From positions 124,001 through 188,000 of the forward strand of contig BAJA01000003.1 of NCBI GenBank assembly GCA_000613465.1: a DNA stretch of 64,000 nucleotides, read 5' to 3'. The position numbers and the translations under genes are program-made. The stretch's first letter is position 1. Each line of letters begins with the position of its first letter. The stretch is from Bacteroides nordii WAL 11050 = JCM 12987 (GTDB lineage: Bacteria; Bacteroidota; Bacteroidia; Bacteroidales; Bacteroidaceae). Under the pieces are notes generated by a model. The model ran no database searches and was not told the DNA's origin. It saw nothing but the letters and a program-made list of their open reading frames with translations. Below are positions 1-9,788 of this stretch, piece by piece.

Positions 1-539
1 TTGGTTATTCGGATTATGCGTTGAAGCGTTTTTTTGAGAAGGCTTCTCATGAACCCTGGTTCAATAATACGTTGTTTGTGATCACGGCCGATCATACGAA
101 TCAAACGGAACATCCCGAATATATGACTGAAAGCGGCACATTTGCTGTACCCGTCATTTTCTATCAGCCGGGTAGTACATTGAAAGGGCATATCGATGCT
201 ATAGCCCAGCAAATAGATATAATGCCTACTGTATTGGGATATTTGGGATATGACAAGCCTTACATTTCTTTCGGATGTGATTTGCTCGCTACTCCCACCA
301 ATCAGACTTCCGCAGTGAATTATATAGGCGGTGTTTATCAATATCATAAAGGTCGTTATTTACTTCAGTTTGATGGTAAAGAGTCCGTTGCACTGTATGA
401 CTTTGTTTCAGATCGTTTGCTGGAACATAATTTGTTAGGTACTTTACCCGAAATGCAATCTTCTATGGAATCAGAGTTGAAGGCAATAATTCAGCAATAT
501 ATGACGAGGATGAATACGGATAAGCTGGTGTGTGAGTAG
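1..539 (+). CDS. C-terminal part of a sulfatase-type (LTA synthase-like) membrane phosphotransferase
   Basis: The reading frame is open from the first bases of the window (codons from base 3), so the start lies upstream and only about 178 residues are visible. The segment VITADHTNQT matches the metal-binding D-H motif of the sulfatase/alkaline-phosphatase fold, and the following AVPVIFYQPG and DIMPTVLGYLGY segments are typical of the C-terminal half of LTA synthase-like or EptA-like proteins. In Bacteroides such proteins sit in the inner membrane with a periplasmic catalytic domain and transfer phospho-groups to envelope lipids or glycans. The substrate cannot be told from this fragment. A weak stem-loop at 600-619 follows the stop codon. 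The family is clear, the exact function is not. Confidence 0.8.
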   Translation, partial: GYSDYALKRFFEKASHEPWFNNTLFVITADHTNQTEHPEYMTESGTFAVPVIFYQPGSTLKGHIDAIAQQIDIMPTVLGYLGYDKPYISFGCDLLATPTNQTSAVNYIGGVYQYHKGRYLLQFDGKESVALYDFVSDRLLEHNLLGTLPEMQSSMESELKAIIQQYMTRMNTDKLVCE

Positions 540-891
540 TGATTATAATTATTGGTAAAACAAGAAGCAATGATGTATAGAATCAATGACTAGTTTGAGA
601 GGAAGTGAAATAGCTTCCTTTTCAGTTCATATGGTCATAGGATTGTAAGATGTCTTTGTTATTGGTTGTTTTGTCAATGATATATTATAATAGGGTGAGA
701 TTTAAATTCTTACCATAAAAAAACTTATGTTTTTTAAATTTATCAATCGATATGTATAATTGATTATTTTCTAATTATTACTTGTTGTTTAAAAAATATA
801 TATACCTTAGTTCTATTAAAAGAAATGACTTTGATTTGCTTTTTTAAATTATAATTTGTGCGTTTTTATAATTTACTTAAAAATACTCATT
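540..891. other. AT-rich intergenic gap before the MACPF gene
   Basis: This 352-base gap holds a weak terminator-like stem (AGGAAG at 600-605 pairing with CTTCCT at 614-619, then TTT) for the sulfatase gene. The rest is very AT-rich and must contain the promoter of the MACPF gene, but I see no clean TAnnTTTG element. A longer in-frame start for the next gene at 856 exists, but it lies before the obvious signal peptide. Confidence 0.5.
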
Positions 892-2346
892 ATGAAAAGA
901 AAATTGTTATTGTTAAGTTGCTTAGTGATCGTATCGTGTACTGAAGAAGTCTCTATAATCAATGATGGTGTAACTGAATTGCCTACTACTACAACTAGGC
1001 AAGCTTCAGATGGACTATATGATTTGCTAGGATTTAGCTATGATGTTACAGGAAAATATCTAGATGTAGATGTTGCTAAACGTACTGTGGTAAATATAGA
1101 AGGTTTTGTTAATGATTATGCAGATCGATTTTATTATCCAGCAACACATCAAGGTAGTATGTCTGTCTATTCTGGAGCTACTGCGCTTGATTATTTAGAA
1201 GAAATAAAGAATAAAAACTCAATATCAAATACTTCTGAAAATGAGATTGAGGGACTTTCTCTCTCTGGTAATATAAAGATTACAAATGAATTGAATTCTA
1301 AATATTCATATTCAACAAAATATTCATTTGCTAGAGCTGATGTAGTAAGAAGAGTAAAGCGTCTATATTTGGATGCAACTCCTAGTATGTTACTTCCTTA
1401 TCTGACATCTTCTTTCAAAGAGAACCTTAAACAGTTATCCCCAGATAAATTTGTAGAAACTTATGGGACACATGTACTTTGCGATATAACGATTGGAGGA
1501 CGTTTGTCATTTACTTACCGATCAGTGATCAATGCAACGAGTAATACGGCTGAGAAGAAGAGAACTGTTGAAGCAGGTTTGAAATTTAATGTTAGCAAAT
1601 ATGGTGCTGATCTTCAAAGTTCTCATTTATCTGAAGATATACAGACCTGGAATAGTAAAAATTCATCATGGAATTTGTGGATAGAATATGCAGGAGGAAC
1701 AAATAGTGGGACTGTTATCACTTATACTTCAGAAGACCAGCCTACTCCTACTATTAATATTAGTGCATGGGAGAATTCTGTCACTGTACAGAATGCAGCT
1801 TTAGTTGATATTAATTGGGAGAAAGCATATCCAATTTATGAATTTATAACGGATTCATTAAAAAAGAAAGAAATTACAGCAGCAGTGAAGAAATATATTG
1901 AAAGTAAAAAAATTGAAGTTGTAGAGTTGGTTCCTATGTATCAATACTTTAATCCCAATACAATTAAATATGCATATTCATTATCACAAAATGATTCATG
2001 GTACCCCTTAAATGGTGGTTGGGTGAATCATGGGATTTTATGTTATGTCTCAAAAAAAATGTTGAATGATTTTGTACCCATATATCAATATTTTAATGGC
2101 AGAACAGGTATTTACGCATATTCACAAAGTTTAGATGACGGGTGGTATCCAGCGAGCAGTGGTTGGGTAAATCATGGAATACTTTGTTATGCACCTAAAT
2201 GTGAATTATATGGTACAAAATCATTGTATCAATATTATTTAACGGATATGACATATGCTTATTCTCTTAATCCTAATGATCCTTGGTATATTACTACTAA
2301 TGGTCGACATTGGATAAACCATGGTGCACTTTGTTGTGTGTTTTGA
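892..2346 (+). CDS. MACPF-domain lipoprotein (BSAP-like candidate antibacterial toxin) with three C-terminal repeats
   Basis: The protein has about 484 residues. The start at 892 gives a signal peptide ending in the lipobox-like IVSC, so it should be a surface or outer-membrane lipoprotein; an upstream in-frame start at 856 would spoil this. The segment YGTHVLCDITIGG (residues 191-203) fits the MACPF signature (Y/W)-G-(T/S)-H-x7-GG. The last about 140 residues are three tandem repeats, each with YQY(F/Y), (Y/K)AYS, WY and W(V/I)NHG(I/A)LC, which look like a binding or lectin-like module. Bacteroidales MACPF proteins include the BSAP toxins, which kill related strains by attacking an outer-membrane protein or LPS. 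The location beside a glycosyltransferase cluster fits this. Toxin activity is inferred; MACPF membership is well supported. Confidence 0.82.
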   Translation: MKRKLLLLSCLVIVSCTEEVSIINDGVTELPTTTTRQASDGLYDLLGFSYDVTGKYLDVDVAKRTVVNIEGFVNDYADRFYYPATHQGSMSVYSGATALDYLEEIKNKNSISNTSENEIEGLSLSGNIKITNELNSKYSYSTKYSFARADVVRRVKRLYLDATPSMLLPYLTSSFKENLKQLSPDKFVETYGTHVLCDITIGGRLSFTYRSVINATSNTAEKKRTVEAGLKFNVSKYGADLQSSHLSEDIQTWNSKNSSWNLWIEYAGGTNSGTVITYTSEDQPTPTINISAWENSVTVQNAALVDINWEKAYPIYEFITDSLKKKEITAAVKKYIESKKIEVVELVPMYQYFNPNTIKYAYSLSQNDSWYPLNGGWVNHGILCYVSKKMLNDFVPIYQYFNGRTGIYAYSQSLDDGWYPASSGWVNHGILCYAPKCELYGTKSLYQYYLTDMTYAYSLNPNDPWYITTNGRHWINHGALCCVF

Positions 2347-2670
2347 TTTTTTCTGAAATATATTGGTTAAATGATGGGTATATATCTGCATTATACTTAG
2401 TTGTTTATGTGGTAATAATGCTGTGAACAGTAGATTTAAATTAGATAATCAGTTTTTTTGTTATAATTAGGGATACTCTTTAAATAAAAAAAAAAATATA
2501 AGGCAACTAGTTCATAACGAGTTAGTTGCCTTTTTTTGTATCTTTAATCATTCCCCCCCCCAAAAAAAACGGTTTGACGGCCAAAACAGGGGTAAACTAA
2601 AATAAAAACACATGGTAAAGATACAAAAATCTCAGAAATCGAACCTCGTTTAGGTTTTACTGAGTTCGAT
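2347..2670. other. Intergenic gap with terminator and homopolymers
   Basis: This gap follows the MACPF gene. It holds the strong hairpin described separately (2501-2537), then a C10A8 run near 2553-2570 and a short stretch leading into the transposase remnant. I looked for terminal inverted repeats of the insertion sequence here and at 3953-4020 and did not find a convincing pair. Confidence 0.5.
2501..2537 (+). terminator. Rho-independent terminator after the MACPF gene
   Basis: AGGCAACTA at 2501-2509 pairs perfectly with TAGTTGCCT at 2523-2531 around a 13-base loop, followed by seven T. An A run just upstream (2486-2496) means it could also work in the other direction. Confidence 0.8.
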
Positions 2671-3952
2671 ATGCTTAAAAAATATCGTCAAAGTTTTGCA
2701 ACGAGTGAATTAGGTCGCCTCCATGCTCTGTTCCCATTCTCGGAACTGGCCCAACAAATGCATTTGCATGAATCTTCTCTGGGTCGTAAAAGTTATTTTT
2801 CTCCTGAAGGTAAAATAGCCTTGATGGTCCTGAAGTCCTATACTAACTTTTCCGATTCACAGTTGATCGAACATCTGAACGGTAATATTCATTACCAGTT
2901 ATTTTGTGGTGTTCAGATTGATCCGCTTCATCCTCTGACCAATTCTAAAATCGTCAGCGCCATTCGCCAGGAACTTTCCGAGCATCTCGATATTGATTCT
3001 CTCCAGCTGATTCTGGCAGCTCACTGGAAACCTTATCTTGAAAATATTCATGTCTGTATGACCGATGCCACCTGTTATGAAAGCTATCTTCGCTTTCCTA
3101 CTGATGTTAAACTCTTATGGGAAGTATCGTATGGCTTCACCGTCATCTGTGCAAACATTGCCGGACATTACACATACAACGTCCCCGTAACAAGTATCTT
3201 GATGTAAGCCGTGCCTACCTTGCTTATAGTAAACTACGTAAACGCAGGAAATCACAGACCCGTATGATTAAACGCAGACTACTTCAGTTATTGGAAAAGT
3301 TACTGGACCAGATGAAGCAGCTTCATTCATCCTACAGGAACAGGCTTACACTATCCTCTGATTACCAAAGATGTTTCTCGGTTATACAGACAGTCCTTGA
3401 GCAAGGGAAGAATTTATTTGCAGGCAAAAAAGTGTCCAACCGTATCGTGAGTATCGACCGGCATTACCTTCGGCCTATTGTCCGGGGCAAGGAAACCGAA
3501 TCCGTTGAATTCGGAGCCAAAGTCAATAATATACAGATAAATGGAATCTCCTTTAAGGCTTTTAACGAAGGAGTACGTTTGAAAGAGACTGTATTCATCT
3601 GTAACAACAACTGACCAAGGTTAGGGTTAAGGCGCTTGCAGCGGATTCAATCTATGCTAATAATGTCAACCGGAAATTTTGTACAAAATATCATATAAGT
3701 ACTTCCTTTAAGTGCAAGGGCAGAGCTGCTAAAGATGAGCCACTTCGGAGGATCTTACGGTCGGAACTCAGCCGTGAAAGAGCTACCCGCCTGGAAGGAA
3801 GTTTTGGAACGCAGAAATAACATTACTCACTGGCCAGGATAAAAGCCAGAAACAGAAAAACGGAAATGCTTTGGATTTTCTTCGGAATACATACAGCCAA
3901 TGCGGTATGTATGATAGAAAAGGTAGAGAAGAAAAAAAGGACGGCAGTATAA
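2671..3952 (+). pseudogene. Decayed DDE transposase (IS1182/IS5-like)
   Basis: Three frames together give a transposase of about 420 residues. The N-terminal part (2671-3110) ends in DVKLLWE, the middle (about 3117-3600) contains RPRNKYLDVSRAYLAYS and VEFGAKVNNIQ, and the end (about 3618-3952) contains ALAADSIYANN and GSFGTQ. The first break, near 3123, looks like a lost A in an AAA run. A second lies near 3605. The codon after GTQK at about 3820 is TAA where CAA (Gln) is expected from the flanking sequence, and a base substitution of this kind is not a homopolymer artefact. The element therefore looks truly dead. Family assignment rests on general resemblance to DUF772-type transposases, and no terminal repeats were found. 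Confidence 0.75.
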
Positions 3953-4092
3953 TCAGACTAAAATAAGAGGAAAAGAGGAGAGGTTTTTAACTTCCCCTAA
4001 AAAATACATGTATATAATACATCGTTGCGAGGAAAAAACAAAAATATGTAAATAATATTCCATAAGAGAGAGGACTTGAGACTTTACCGAAA

Positions 4093-4138
4093 AAATTAAG
4101 AGAAAAGCTCACATAAAGTAAAACTTTTCTCTTAATTT
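4093..4138. terminator. Bidirectional terminator between transposase remnant and GT4
   Basis: A perfect 15-base stem (AAATTAAGAGAAAAG at 4093-4107 with its complement at 4124-4138) has A and T runs outside it on both sides. It would end the minus-strand glycosyltransferase transcript and any read-through from the insertion sequence. Confidence 0.75.
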
Positions 4139-4225
4139 ATAAGAAAGAGCGACATTTACTGAATATCCCATTTTAGTTGAGAAGTAAATAGATAAATGCC
4201 TGTTGCGATGTAAAACAGTTGAAAT

Positions 4226-5239
4226 TTATTCATTTATTAGTTTTTGATAAATTTCCCAATACCTTTTTGCTGCAGTACTCCATGAGAATCTCAAAGCATG
4301 TTCTCTCATCTTTTCCTTATTAATTCCACCATTCTCAAAATCTTCCATGCCTTGTTTAAATTCAGCTTGCATCTGTTCTTCGTCAAACTCAGAATTGAAG
4401 TAGTAGGCGTACTCACCTCCTATTTCTGGTAGACAGGTATGATCAGATAGGAAAATTGGTTTTTGGTAATACATAGCTCGATAACTGGCAGGCCAAATCC
4501 TTCGGCTATAGAGGGAAATAAAAAAGCTTTGCAATGTAGTAAATACCAATGCTTCTCGTCTTCAGGTATGGTACCTATAATTTTAACTCTGTCTTTGACG
4601 CCTAACCGAGTGGCTTCTTGCATAATCCGATCCTCATAGTCAGAACGCACACCTGCGATAATTAGCTCGTAATCATTGCCTTGTAGTAAACATGGAAGTA
4701 CATGGAAATTTTTCTTAGGAAGTACGGTTCCTACAGTGAAGAGGAATGGACGCTGAGGCACCTCTGCTGGTTGAACATAGTCACCAGTATATATATTACG
4801 TCCGTTATATATCACCTCAATAGGCTTTCCCTTTATGTCAATATGCTCTAATAGATCTTTACGGGTTGCTTCGGATATAGTGACTATATAATCAGCCTTG
4901 TTCACAATACGTTGCATTTTACGCAGGCATTTTCCTTGTTTACTTTCTTTTTTTTCATAAAGGAAATTTAAATCATGTACGGTTAATATGAGTTTTTTCC
5001 CAGTAGGTATGTAAGATGAAAGTTGGAAAGTTGTATGCCATACTTTTATATTCTTAGAGCATGGAATAAATAGCTTATGAAATTTATGAACTACTTTGTA
5101 TTGGTGTGCTGTTCCCCAATTTCCTTTTAAATTACGGGGTACATAAAAAGCAAGTTTTTCTTTATGAGATTGCGCTTCCTTGGAGAGACTTTCTGCCAAC
5201 ATGTCACAGAAGAAGTATAAACGTATTGGGATATTTCAT
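4226..5239 (-). CDS. GT4-family glycosyltransferase, interrupted by two one-base indels
   Basis: Joined, the frames give about 338 residues: an N-terminal half starting MNIPIRLYFFCDM, then HDLNFLYEK, SEATRKDLLEH, TVGTVLPKKNFHVL, IAEGFGLPVIEA and LPEIGG. This is the GT-B fold of family 4 with the usual E-x7-E region. It should transfer a sugar from a nucleotide donor to a surface glycan. Two breaks are seen. The start ATG at 5239 is put out of frame by one extra A (5234-5236), leaving an apparent start at 5202. Near 4477 a G is missing from GG, which splits the gene so that the last 80 or so residues lie in another frame. Both fit the homopolymer error pattern of the window, so the gene may be intact in the organism. 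Confidence 0.78.
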
Positions 5240-5289
5240 TCTTTCGCAATCAAAGACAATCATGTTGTTCATATGCACATCTGTTTTTG

Positions 5290-5297
5290 CAAAGTTA
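5290..5297 (-). promoter_or_regulatory. Probable -7 promoter element for the GT4 gene
   Basis: The minus strand reads TAACTTTG, a match to the Bacteroides -7 consensus TAnnTTTG, about 50 bases upstream of the repaired GT4 start at 5239. No clear -33 TTTG was found at the usual spacing. The rest of the 5240-5653 gap is AT-rich and holds the divergent promoters only. Confidence 0.45.
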
Positions 5298-5617
5298 AGT
5301 ATTTTGGTTCATTAAATATGTAAGAGAGGTACTAATTTTATTTGCCACTATGTTTGATTAAAGATTAAAAGAACAATTTAGGCAAAAAAATCAATAATGC
5401 TCGACTCCTTTTAACCTTTTTAAAATCGAAGTGTAGTGGCGTATAATTTGTAAGCATAGGTCAATTTTATTATATTCTTTAAGTTTAGTGTAGCAAAAGT
5501 ATATATTTTTGTAGTATTGGACAAATTAAATGGTGTATTTGTGTAGCTAAAATAATAGAAAAGATGTGATTATCTTGGCTTTTGTTCTTGAGAGTTTTTC
5601 ATTTTGTTTTAATTGTA

Positions 5618-5625
5618 TATCTTTG
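5618..5625 (+). promoter_or_regulatory. Probable -7 promoter element for the GT8-GT4 operon
   Basis: TATCTTTG matches TAnnTTTG and lies 29 bases upstream of the start at 5654, in a 413-base divergent intergenic gap. The -33 element is not clear. Confidence 0.5.
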
Positions 5626-5653
5626 CTGGATATTATTATATTCTAAATAAGTG

Positions 5654-7657
5654 ATGGATAATAAGATCTCGATTGTTTTTACTGTAAATGACTCGTTTGC
5701 GCAACATTGTTGTACTACAATGGTGTCTGTTCTAGAGAATAATTCTACGTGCAATATTGATTTTTATATATTGACAGATTACTTTTCTGATGAAAATAGA
5801 AGAATGTTCTATTCTGTACTTGAGAAATATGGTAGTGGTAACAGTCTTGAGTTTAAATTGGTGGATCATGCTATATTTGAGGGATTTAAACTTAATATAA
5901 AATATATCACTTTTCATACATATTATAGATTTTTGATAGCAGATCTATTTCCGGAACTCACTCGTGTTTTGTATTTAGATGCCGATCTGATTGTGGATGG
6001 CCCTATCACAGAATTATGGGAAACTCCCTTGGAAGGTTATTTATGTGCGGGTGTTAGTGACCTTTGGGTCGAACGAACAAAATATAAGTATATGATCGGT
6101 TTACAGGAATCTGATATATACATAAATGCCGGGGTGATTTTGATGAATGTTGAGGCTATGCGTAAAGAGCATACAACTGCACTATTGATGGATGTGGCAA
6201 AAAAGCCTTGCGATGAATTTGAATATCAGGATCAGGATATTATAAATTGGGCTTTAAGAGGAAAGATAAAAGGTGTTTCAAAGATATTTAATTATACGAC
6301 AGATGATGTTTACTATACTAAGGCACAAAGGCCCGTTATAATTCACTATACAGGCCGGATCAAACCATGGAATATTAATGAAAAGTGTCGTAATCCATTG
6401 AGAACTCTGTATTTTAAATATTTGGCGAAAACTCCTTATAAAGGATTTATTGGTATATTTAAAAGAGGGCGGTTCATTCGGACAATTAAAAAAATGTGTG
6501 GGATAAATGTTAAACCCAGGAAAATAAAAGTTGCTCTTGTTGTTGACGAGTATTTTGGTGGAATGGGTACTGCTTTTGGAGGATATGGTTTTCTTGCACG
6601 TTATTATCTTGCCCGTTATTTGCCAAATGAAGATATATCAGTGGAGGTACTTTTAGCTAAGAATTCCAACAAATGGGCGTATAGGGCTAAGAAAGGGAAA
6701 GTAGATGGAATAAAAGTAATAGTTCCTCCAGGTAAAAAGTTTGTTTATAATTGGATGAAAAAGACCGATTATGATATTTACTTTACTGTTGAAGTGACAC
6801 ATGATCTTTTGAAGTACGAACACCGAGGTAAGCCTGTCATACATTGGATACAGGATCCAAGGCCTTGGACTGAATGGAGAGAAATTCAAACAGTCAAATT
6901 GTTTCCTGAAGCTTGTTATTGGGATTCGGAATTATATGATATTGTTCACAGGTTTTATACTAATGGGTATCTAAAATTTATATCACAAGGTTATTATTTG
7001 AATGAGAAAGCAAAGATGCTGTATCGATTGCCGGAAGATGCGGATATTACTTATTGTCCGAATCCGATAGATATAGATTATACATTTGATTCCGATATTT
7101 GTGAGAAAAAGGATCATATAATCTTTGTCGGACGTATTGAATCGGTGAAACGGGGATGGTTGTTCTGTGAAATAGCCAAAAGAATGCCTCAGTATGAGTT
7201 TTTCATGTTGGGACAAACTTTTAGAGAAAAAGAAGAGAATGAGACAGTTTTGTCGAGATATAAAACAGGTATACCTAATCTTCATTTTGTTGGGCATGTA
7301 GAGGGGGAAGAGAAAAATAAATATATAAGAGAAGCTAAGATATTGGTGAATACTTCTATTCATGAAGGTCTGCCTATTACCTTCCTTGAAGCTTTGGCTT
7401 ATGGGACACTCCTTGTCAGTTGTAGGAATCCTGATGATTTAACTTCTAAATTTGGAGAGTTTGTGGGTACGATATTAGGGGATGGATTCGATGGAGTGCC
7501 CAAATTTGTTTCAGCAATTGAGCATATTATGAAAGATGAAGAGAGGCGTAAGAAATTGTCACGTGAGGCCGTTAGCTATATTCGTGAAGTACACTCTGTA
7601 CATAAATTTCAGCGTGAAGTGAGACGATTAATAAAAGACTTTGCAACTAAAAAGTAA
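5654..7657 (+). CDS. Two-domain glycosyltransferase, GT8 fused to GT4
   Basis: The protein has 667 residues in one uninterrupted frame; ATG at 5654 is preferred over the GTG just before it. Residues 1 to about 270 are a family 8 transferase: ISIVFTVNDSF at the start, YLDADLIVDG as the D-x-D metal site, NAGVILMN and IIHYTGRIKPW. Residues from about 290 on are a family 4 GT-B transferase: GGMGTAFGGYG, HWIQDP, FVGRIESVKRG, NLHFVGHV and HEGLPITFLEAL. Each half should add one sugar, so the fusion may add two consecutive residues to the same LPS or capsule glycan in the cytoplasm. It leads a set of transferase genes, and a GT2 gene follows after six bases. Donor and acceptor are unknown. Confidence 0.85.
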   Translation: MDNKISIVFTVNDSFAQHCCTTMVSVLENNSTCNIDFYILTDYFSDENRRMFYSVLEKYGSGNSLEFKLVDHAIFEGFKLNIKYITFHTYYRFLIADLFPELTRVLYLDADLIVDGPITELWETPLEGYLCAGVSDLWVERTKYKYMIGLQESDIYINAGVILMNVEAMRKEHTTALLMDVAKKPCDEFEYQDQDIINWALRGKIKGVSKIFNYTTDDVYYTKAQRPVIIHYTGRIKPWNINEKCRNPLRTLYFKYLAKTPYKGFIGIFKRGRFIRTIKKMCGINVKPRKIKVALVVDEYFGGMGTAFGGYGFLARYYLARYLPNEDISVEVLLAKNSNKWAYRAKKGKVDGIKVIVPPGKKFVYNWMKKTDYDIYFTVEVTHDLLKYEHRGKPVIHWIQDPRPWTEWREIQTVKLFPEACYWDSELYDIVHRFYTNGYLKFISQGYYLNEKAKMLYRLPEDADITYCPNPIDIDYTFDSDICEKKDHIIFVGRIESVKRGWLFCEIAKRMPQYEFFMLGQTFREKEENETVLSRYKTGIPNLHFVGHVEGEEKNKYIREAKILVNTSIHEGLPITFLEALAYGTLLVSCRNPDDLTSKFGEFVGTILGDGFDGVPKFVSAIEHIMKDEERRKKLSREAVSYIREVHSVHKFQREVRRLIKDFATKK

Positions 7658-7663
7658 TTGGAT

Positions 7664-8641
7664 ATGTTGAACACACCTCTTATCTCTGTTATTATTCCTG
7701 TTTATAATTTGGAGAAGGAAATAGCTAAAACACTGGATTCGGTATGTGCCCAGACTTATGATAATCTCCAGATAATCATAGTAAATGACGGAAGTAGAGA
7801 CGGGAGCTTGAATGTTTGTCGGGAATATGCTCAAAAAGATGAGCGTATTGTTTTGATGGATAAGGCGAATGGTGGTTTGCCTATGGCTCGCCAGTCTGGA
7901 TTAAGTATTGCAAAAGGAGAATACATACATCACCTTGATGGTGGTGATTATATTGCTTTAGATACTTATCAGACTTTAGTTGATGAACTTAATAGAAATA
8001 ATTTTCCTGATATTCTCGTGTTTGGTTTCTATTTTGTTAATACGAATAGGCTTGAGAAGTCTCAGGCATACCCCCAATATGTGAATTCTTCTATAGAGTT
8101 CCTTAAACATATTTGGACTACTCAGCAATATAATGCAGTATGGCAATATATTCATAAAAAGGAGTTGGCTGATGAAATTATATTTGATAGTAGGTTGAAT
8201 CTTAGTGAGGATACTTATTATACTTCTCAATTAGTGTATAATGCCGAAAATATTAAAATTTTAGATGTCTATTTGCTGTATTATGTTGTTGAGGGTGAGT
8301 CAATGACACGTTCTCCTTACTCGGAGAAAGGAGTAAGGAGTCTTTTTCTGGTTTCTGAACTGATAGATAAGTTCATGAGTGATAAACCTTGTTATCGTGC
8401 ATTAGAGTTTGAATTGCTGGCTCTTAAACTCCAATCTTATGCTACGATAATATTGGGAGGCGGTTTGGATAAAATGGATGAAATGGTTACAGTGTTTACG
8501 GCTGCCTTTAAAAAATATCCGCAACTTAAGAAGACAGGCGTAATAAAAAGAGTAAGCAAAATAGTTATACTTTATAGCAAAAGTCATTTCCTATACCGTA
8601 TAATGCTGAAGCGTTATCGTAGTAAAGGAAAAATAAGATAG
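7664..8641 (+). CDS. GT2-family glycosyltransferase
   Basis: This 325-residue protein begins with the classic family 2 N-terminus PLISVIIPVYNLE, followed by VNDGSRDGS and, at the metal site, HLDGGDYI, where most relatives have LDxDD. The C-terminal third has basic residues (ending KRYRSKGKIR). A TTG six bases earlier is in frame, but ATG at 7664 keeps the normal domain start. It lies directly behind the GT8-GT4 gene and is probably co-transcribed with it. It ends against the convergent GT4 gene with no gap. It should be a cytoplasmic or membrane-associated transferase in LPS or capsule assembly. Substrate unknown. Confidence 0.85.
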   Translation: MLNTPLISVIIPVYNLEKEIAKTLDSVCAQTYDNLQIIIVNDGSRDGSLNVCREYAQKDERIVLMDKANGGLPMARQSGLSIAKGEYIHHLDGGDYIALDTYQTLVDELNRNNFPDILVFGFYFVNTNRLEKSQAYPQYVNSSIEFLKHIWTTQQYNAVWQYIHKKELADEIIFDSRLNLSEDTYYTSQLVYNAENIKILDVYLLYYVVEGESMTRSPYSEKGVRSLFLVSELIDKFMSDKPCYRALEFELLALKLQSYATIILGGGLDKMDEMVTVFTAAFKKYPQLKKTGVIKRVSKIVILYSKSHFLYRIMLKRYRSKGKIR

Positions 8642-9788
8642 CTATGTTAGAAGGTTGTCCCACTTCTCTCCAATGTTTTCCAGTAAATATTCAGTGCTTT
8701 TTTGAAGTGCATTTCTTGACAATGTGTTACGGTATATGTTGTCGTGCATCAATTCTGTTAGTTTTCTTGAGTATGTGTCAAGAGAAAAAGGTTCTATGAT
8801 GATATCCGGAGATATGGCTTTGAGTAGTTCCCGGTTACCATAACTTACATCAAATGATATGGGTACTGCGCCATATTGTATCCCTTCAATAAAACACAAT
8901 GAAAGTCCTTCATAAGTTGATGTAAGAACGATGATCGAAGCTTCTTCGTAGAATGGTTGTATGTCGTTTTGCTGTCCTAAAAAAGTTACTTGTTCTATAT
9001 TATCATTTCTAACCATTCGTTCCAATTCCTCACGATGAGGTCCGTCACCTATAATCTTTAGATTCCAATCATCTTTGTTCTCTATTGATTTCCAGATTGA
9101 AAGTAACCTGTCCACACGTTTGGATTCAAGCTCGAGTCGTCCTACAAATAAAACAATTTTTTTCTTTTTGCTTAAGATATTATTGTCATGGCATGTATAT
9201 TTGGTTGGATTAGGTATAGATATTAATTTGCTACTTTCGTTTAGTTTGTAAATATCCTTAAATGTCTTAATGTAGGCAGGTGATAGAACCACTGTTTTGT
9301 TACATATATTGTATAAATCACGATATTTTTTTCTTGTTTTATCAGGGTTATATTGAAGAGTATTTAGCCCTAATTTCGTTTTTATTTGCTTATAAAGCCG
9401 TTTGATGCTTTTTTTTTTCTGTCATCCAAACATACTTTATACGTTCAAATTCAAAGCCGGGAGCAAAGTGTACAAAAGAAAATATACGTACGTTTTTGTT
9501 TCGTTCTGGGTTAGAAATAATATTGTTGAATGGTAAAAAAGGTCCTTGGTTTATTACTATGTCTATTTGTAGCTTACTGATTAGCGTGTTGTAATAATAT
9601 ATAGACTCTTTTTTGCTTTTGGATGGAAAGTAGAAGCAGTTAGTCTGATCCATTACTACTGAATTGTCGGCTATTCGTGCTAAATAATATAAGTTGTGCT
9701 TCTTTTTCAGATACTGAGAGATTGTTTGTGTAACCATCTCAATACCACCAATCTTAGGATAACTGTGTAACAAAAATAGTATATTCAT
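8642..9788 (-). CDS. GT4-family glycosyltransferase, split by a poly-A length change
   Basis: The N-terminal piece (9788 to about 9418) reads MNILFLLHSYPKIGGIEMV, a typical GT4 start, and runs to YVWMTEKK. There a run of ten A (T10 at 9409-9418 on the plus strand) shifts the frame. With nine A the protein continues through VVLSPAYIK, FVGRLELESKRVDRLL, KIIGDGPHREELE, VTFLGQQNDI and STYEGLSLCFIEG, giving about 382 residues, normal for the family. The E-G-x-S-L-x-x-x-E element at the donor site is present. It faces the GT2 gene and has its own promoter (near-consensus TACCTTTA at about 9822-9829 on the minus strand). I read it as one gene with a sequencing-type error. Confidence 0.8.

Noticed and set aside
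2553..4020. Complete insertion sequence with terminal inverted repeats
   Set aside because: I compared both edges of the transposase remnant and found no convincing inverted repeats or target duplication, so only the remnant is reported.
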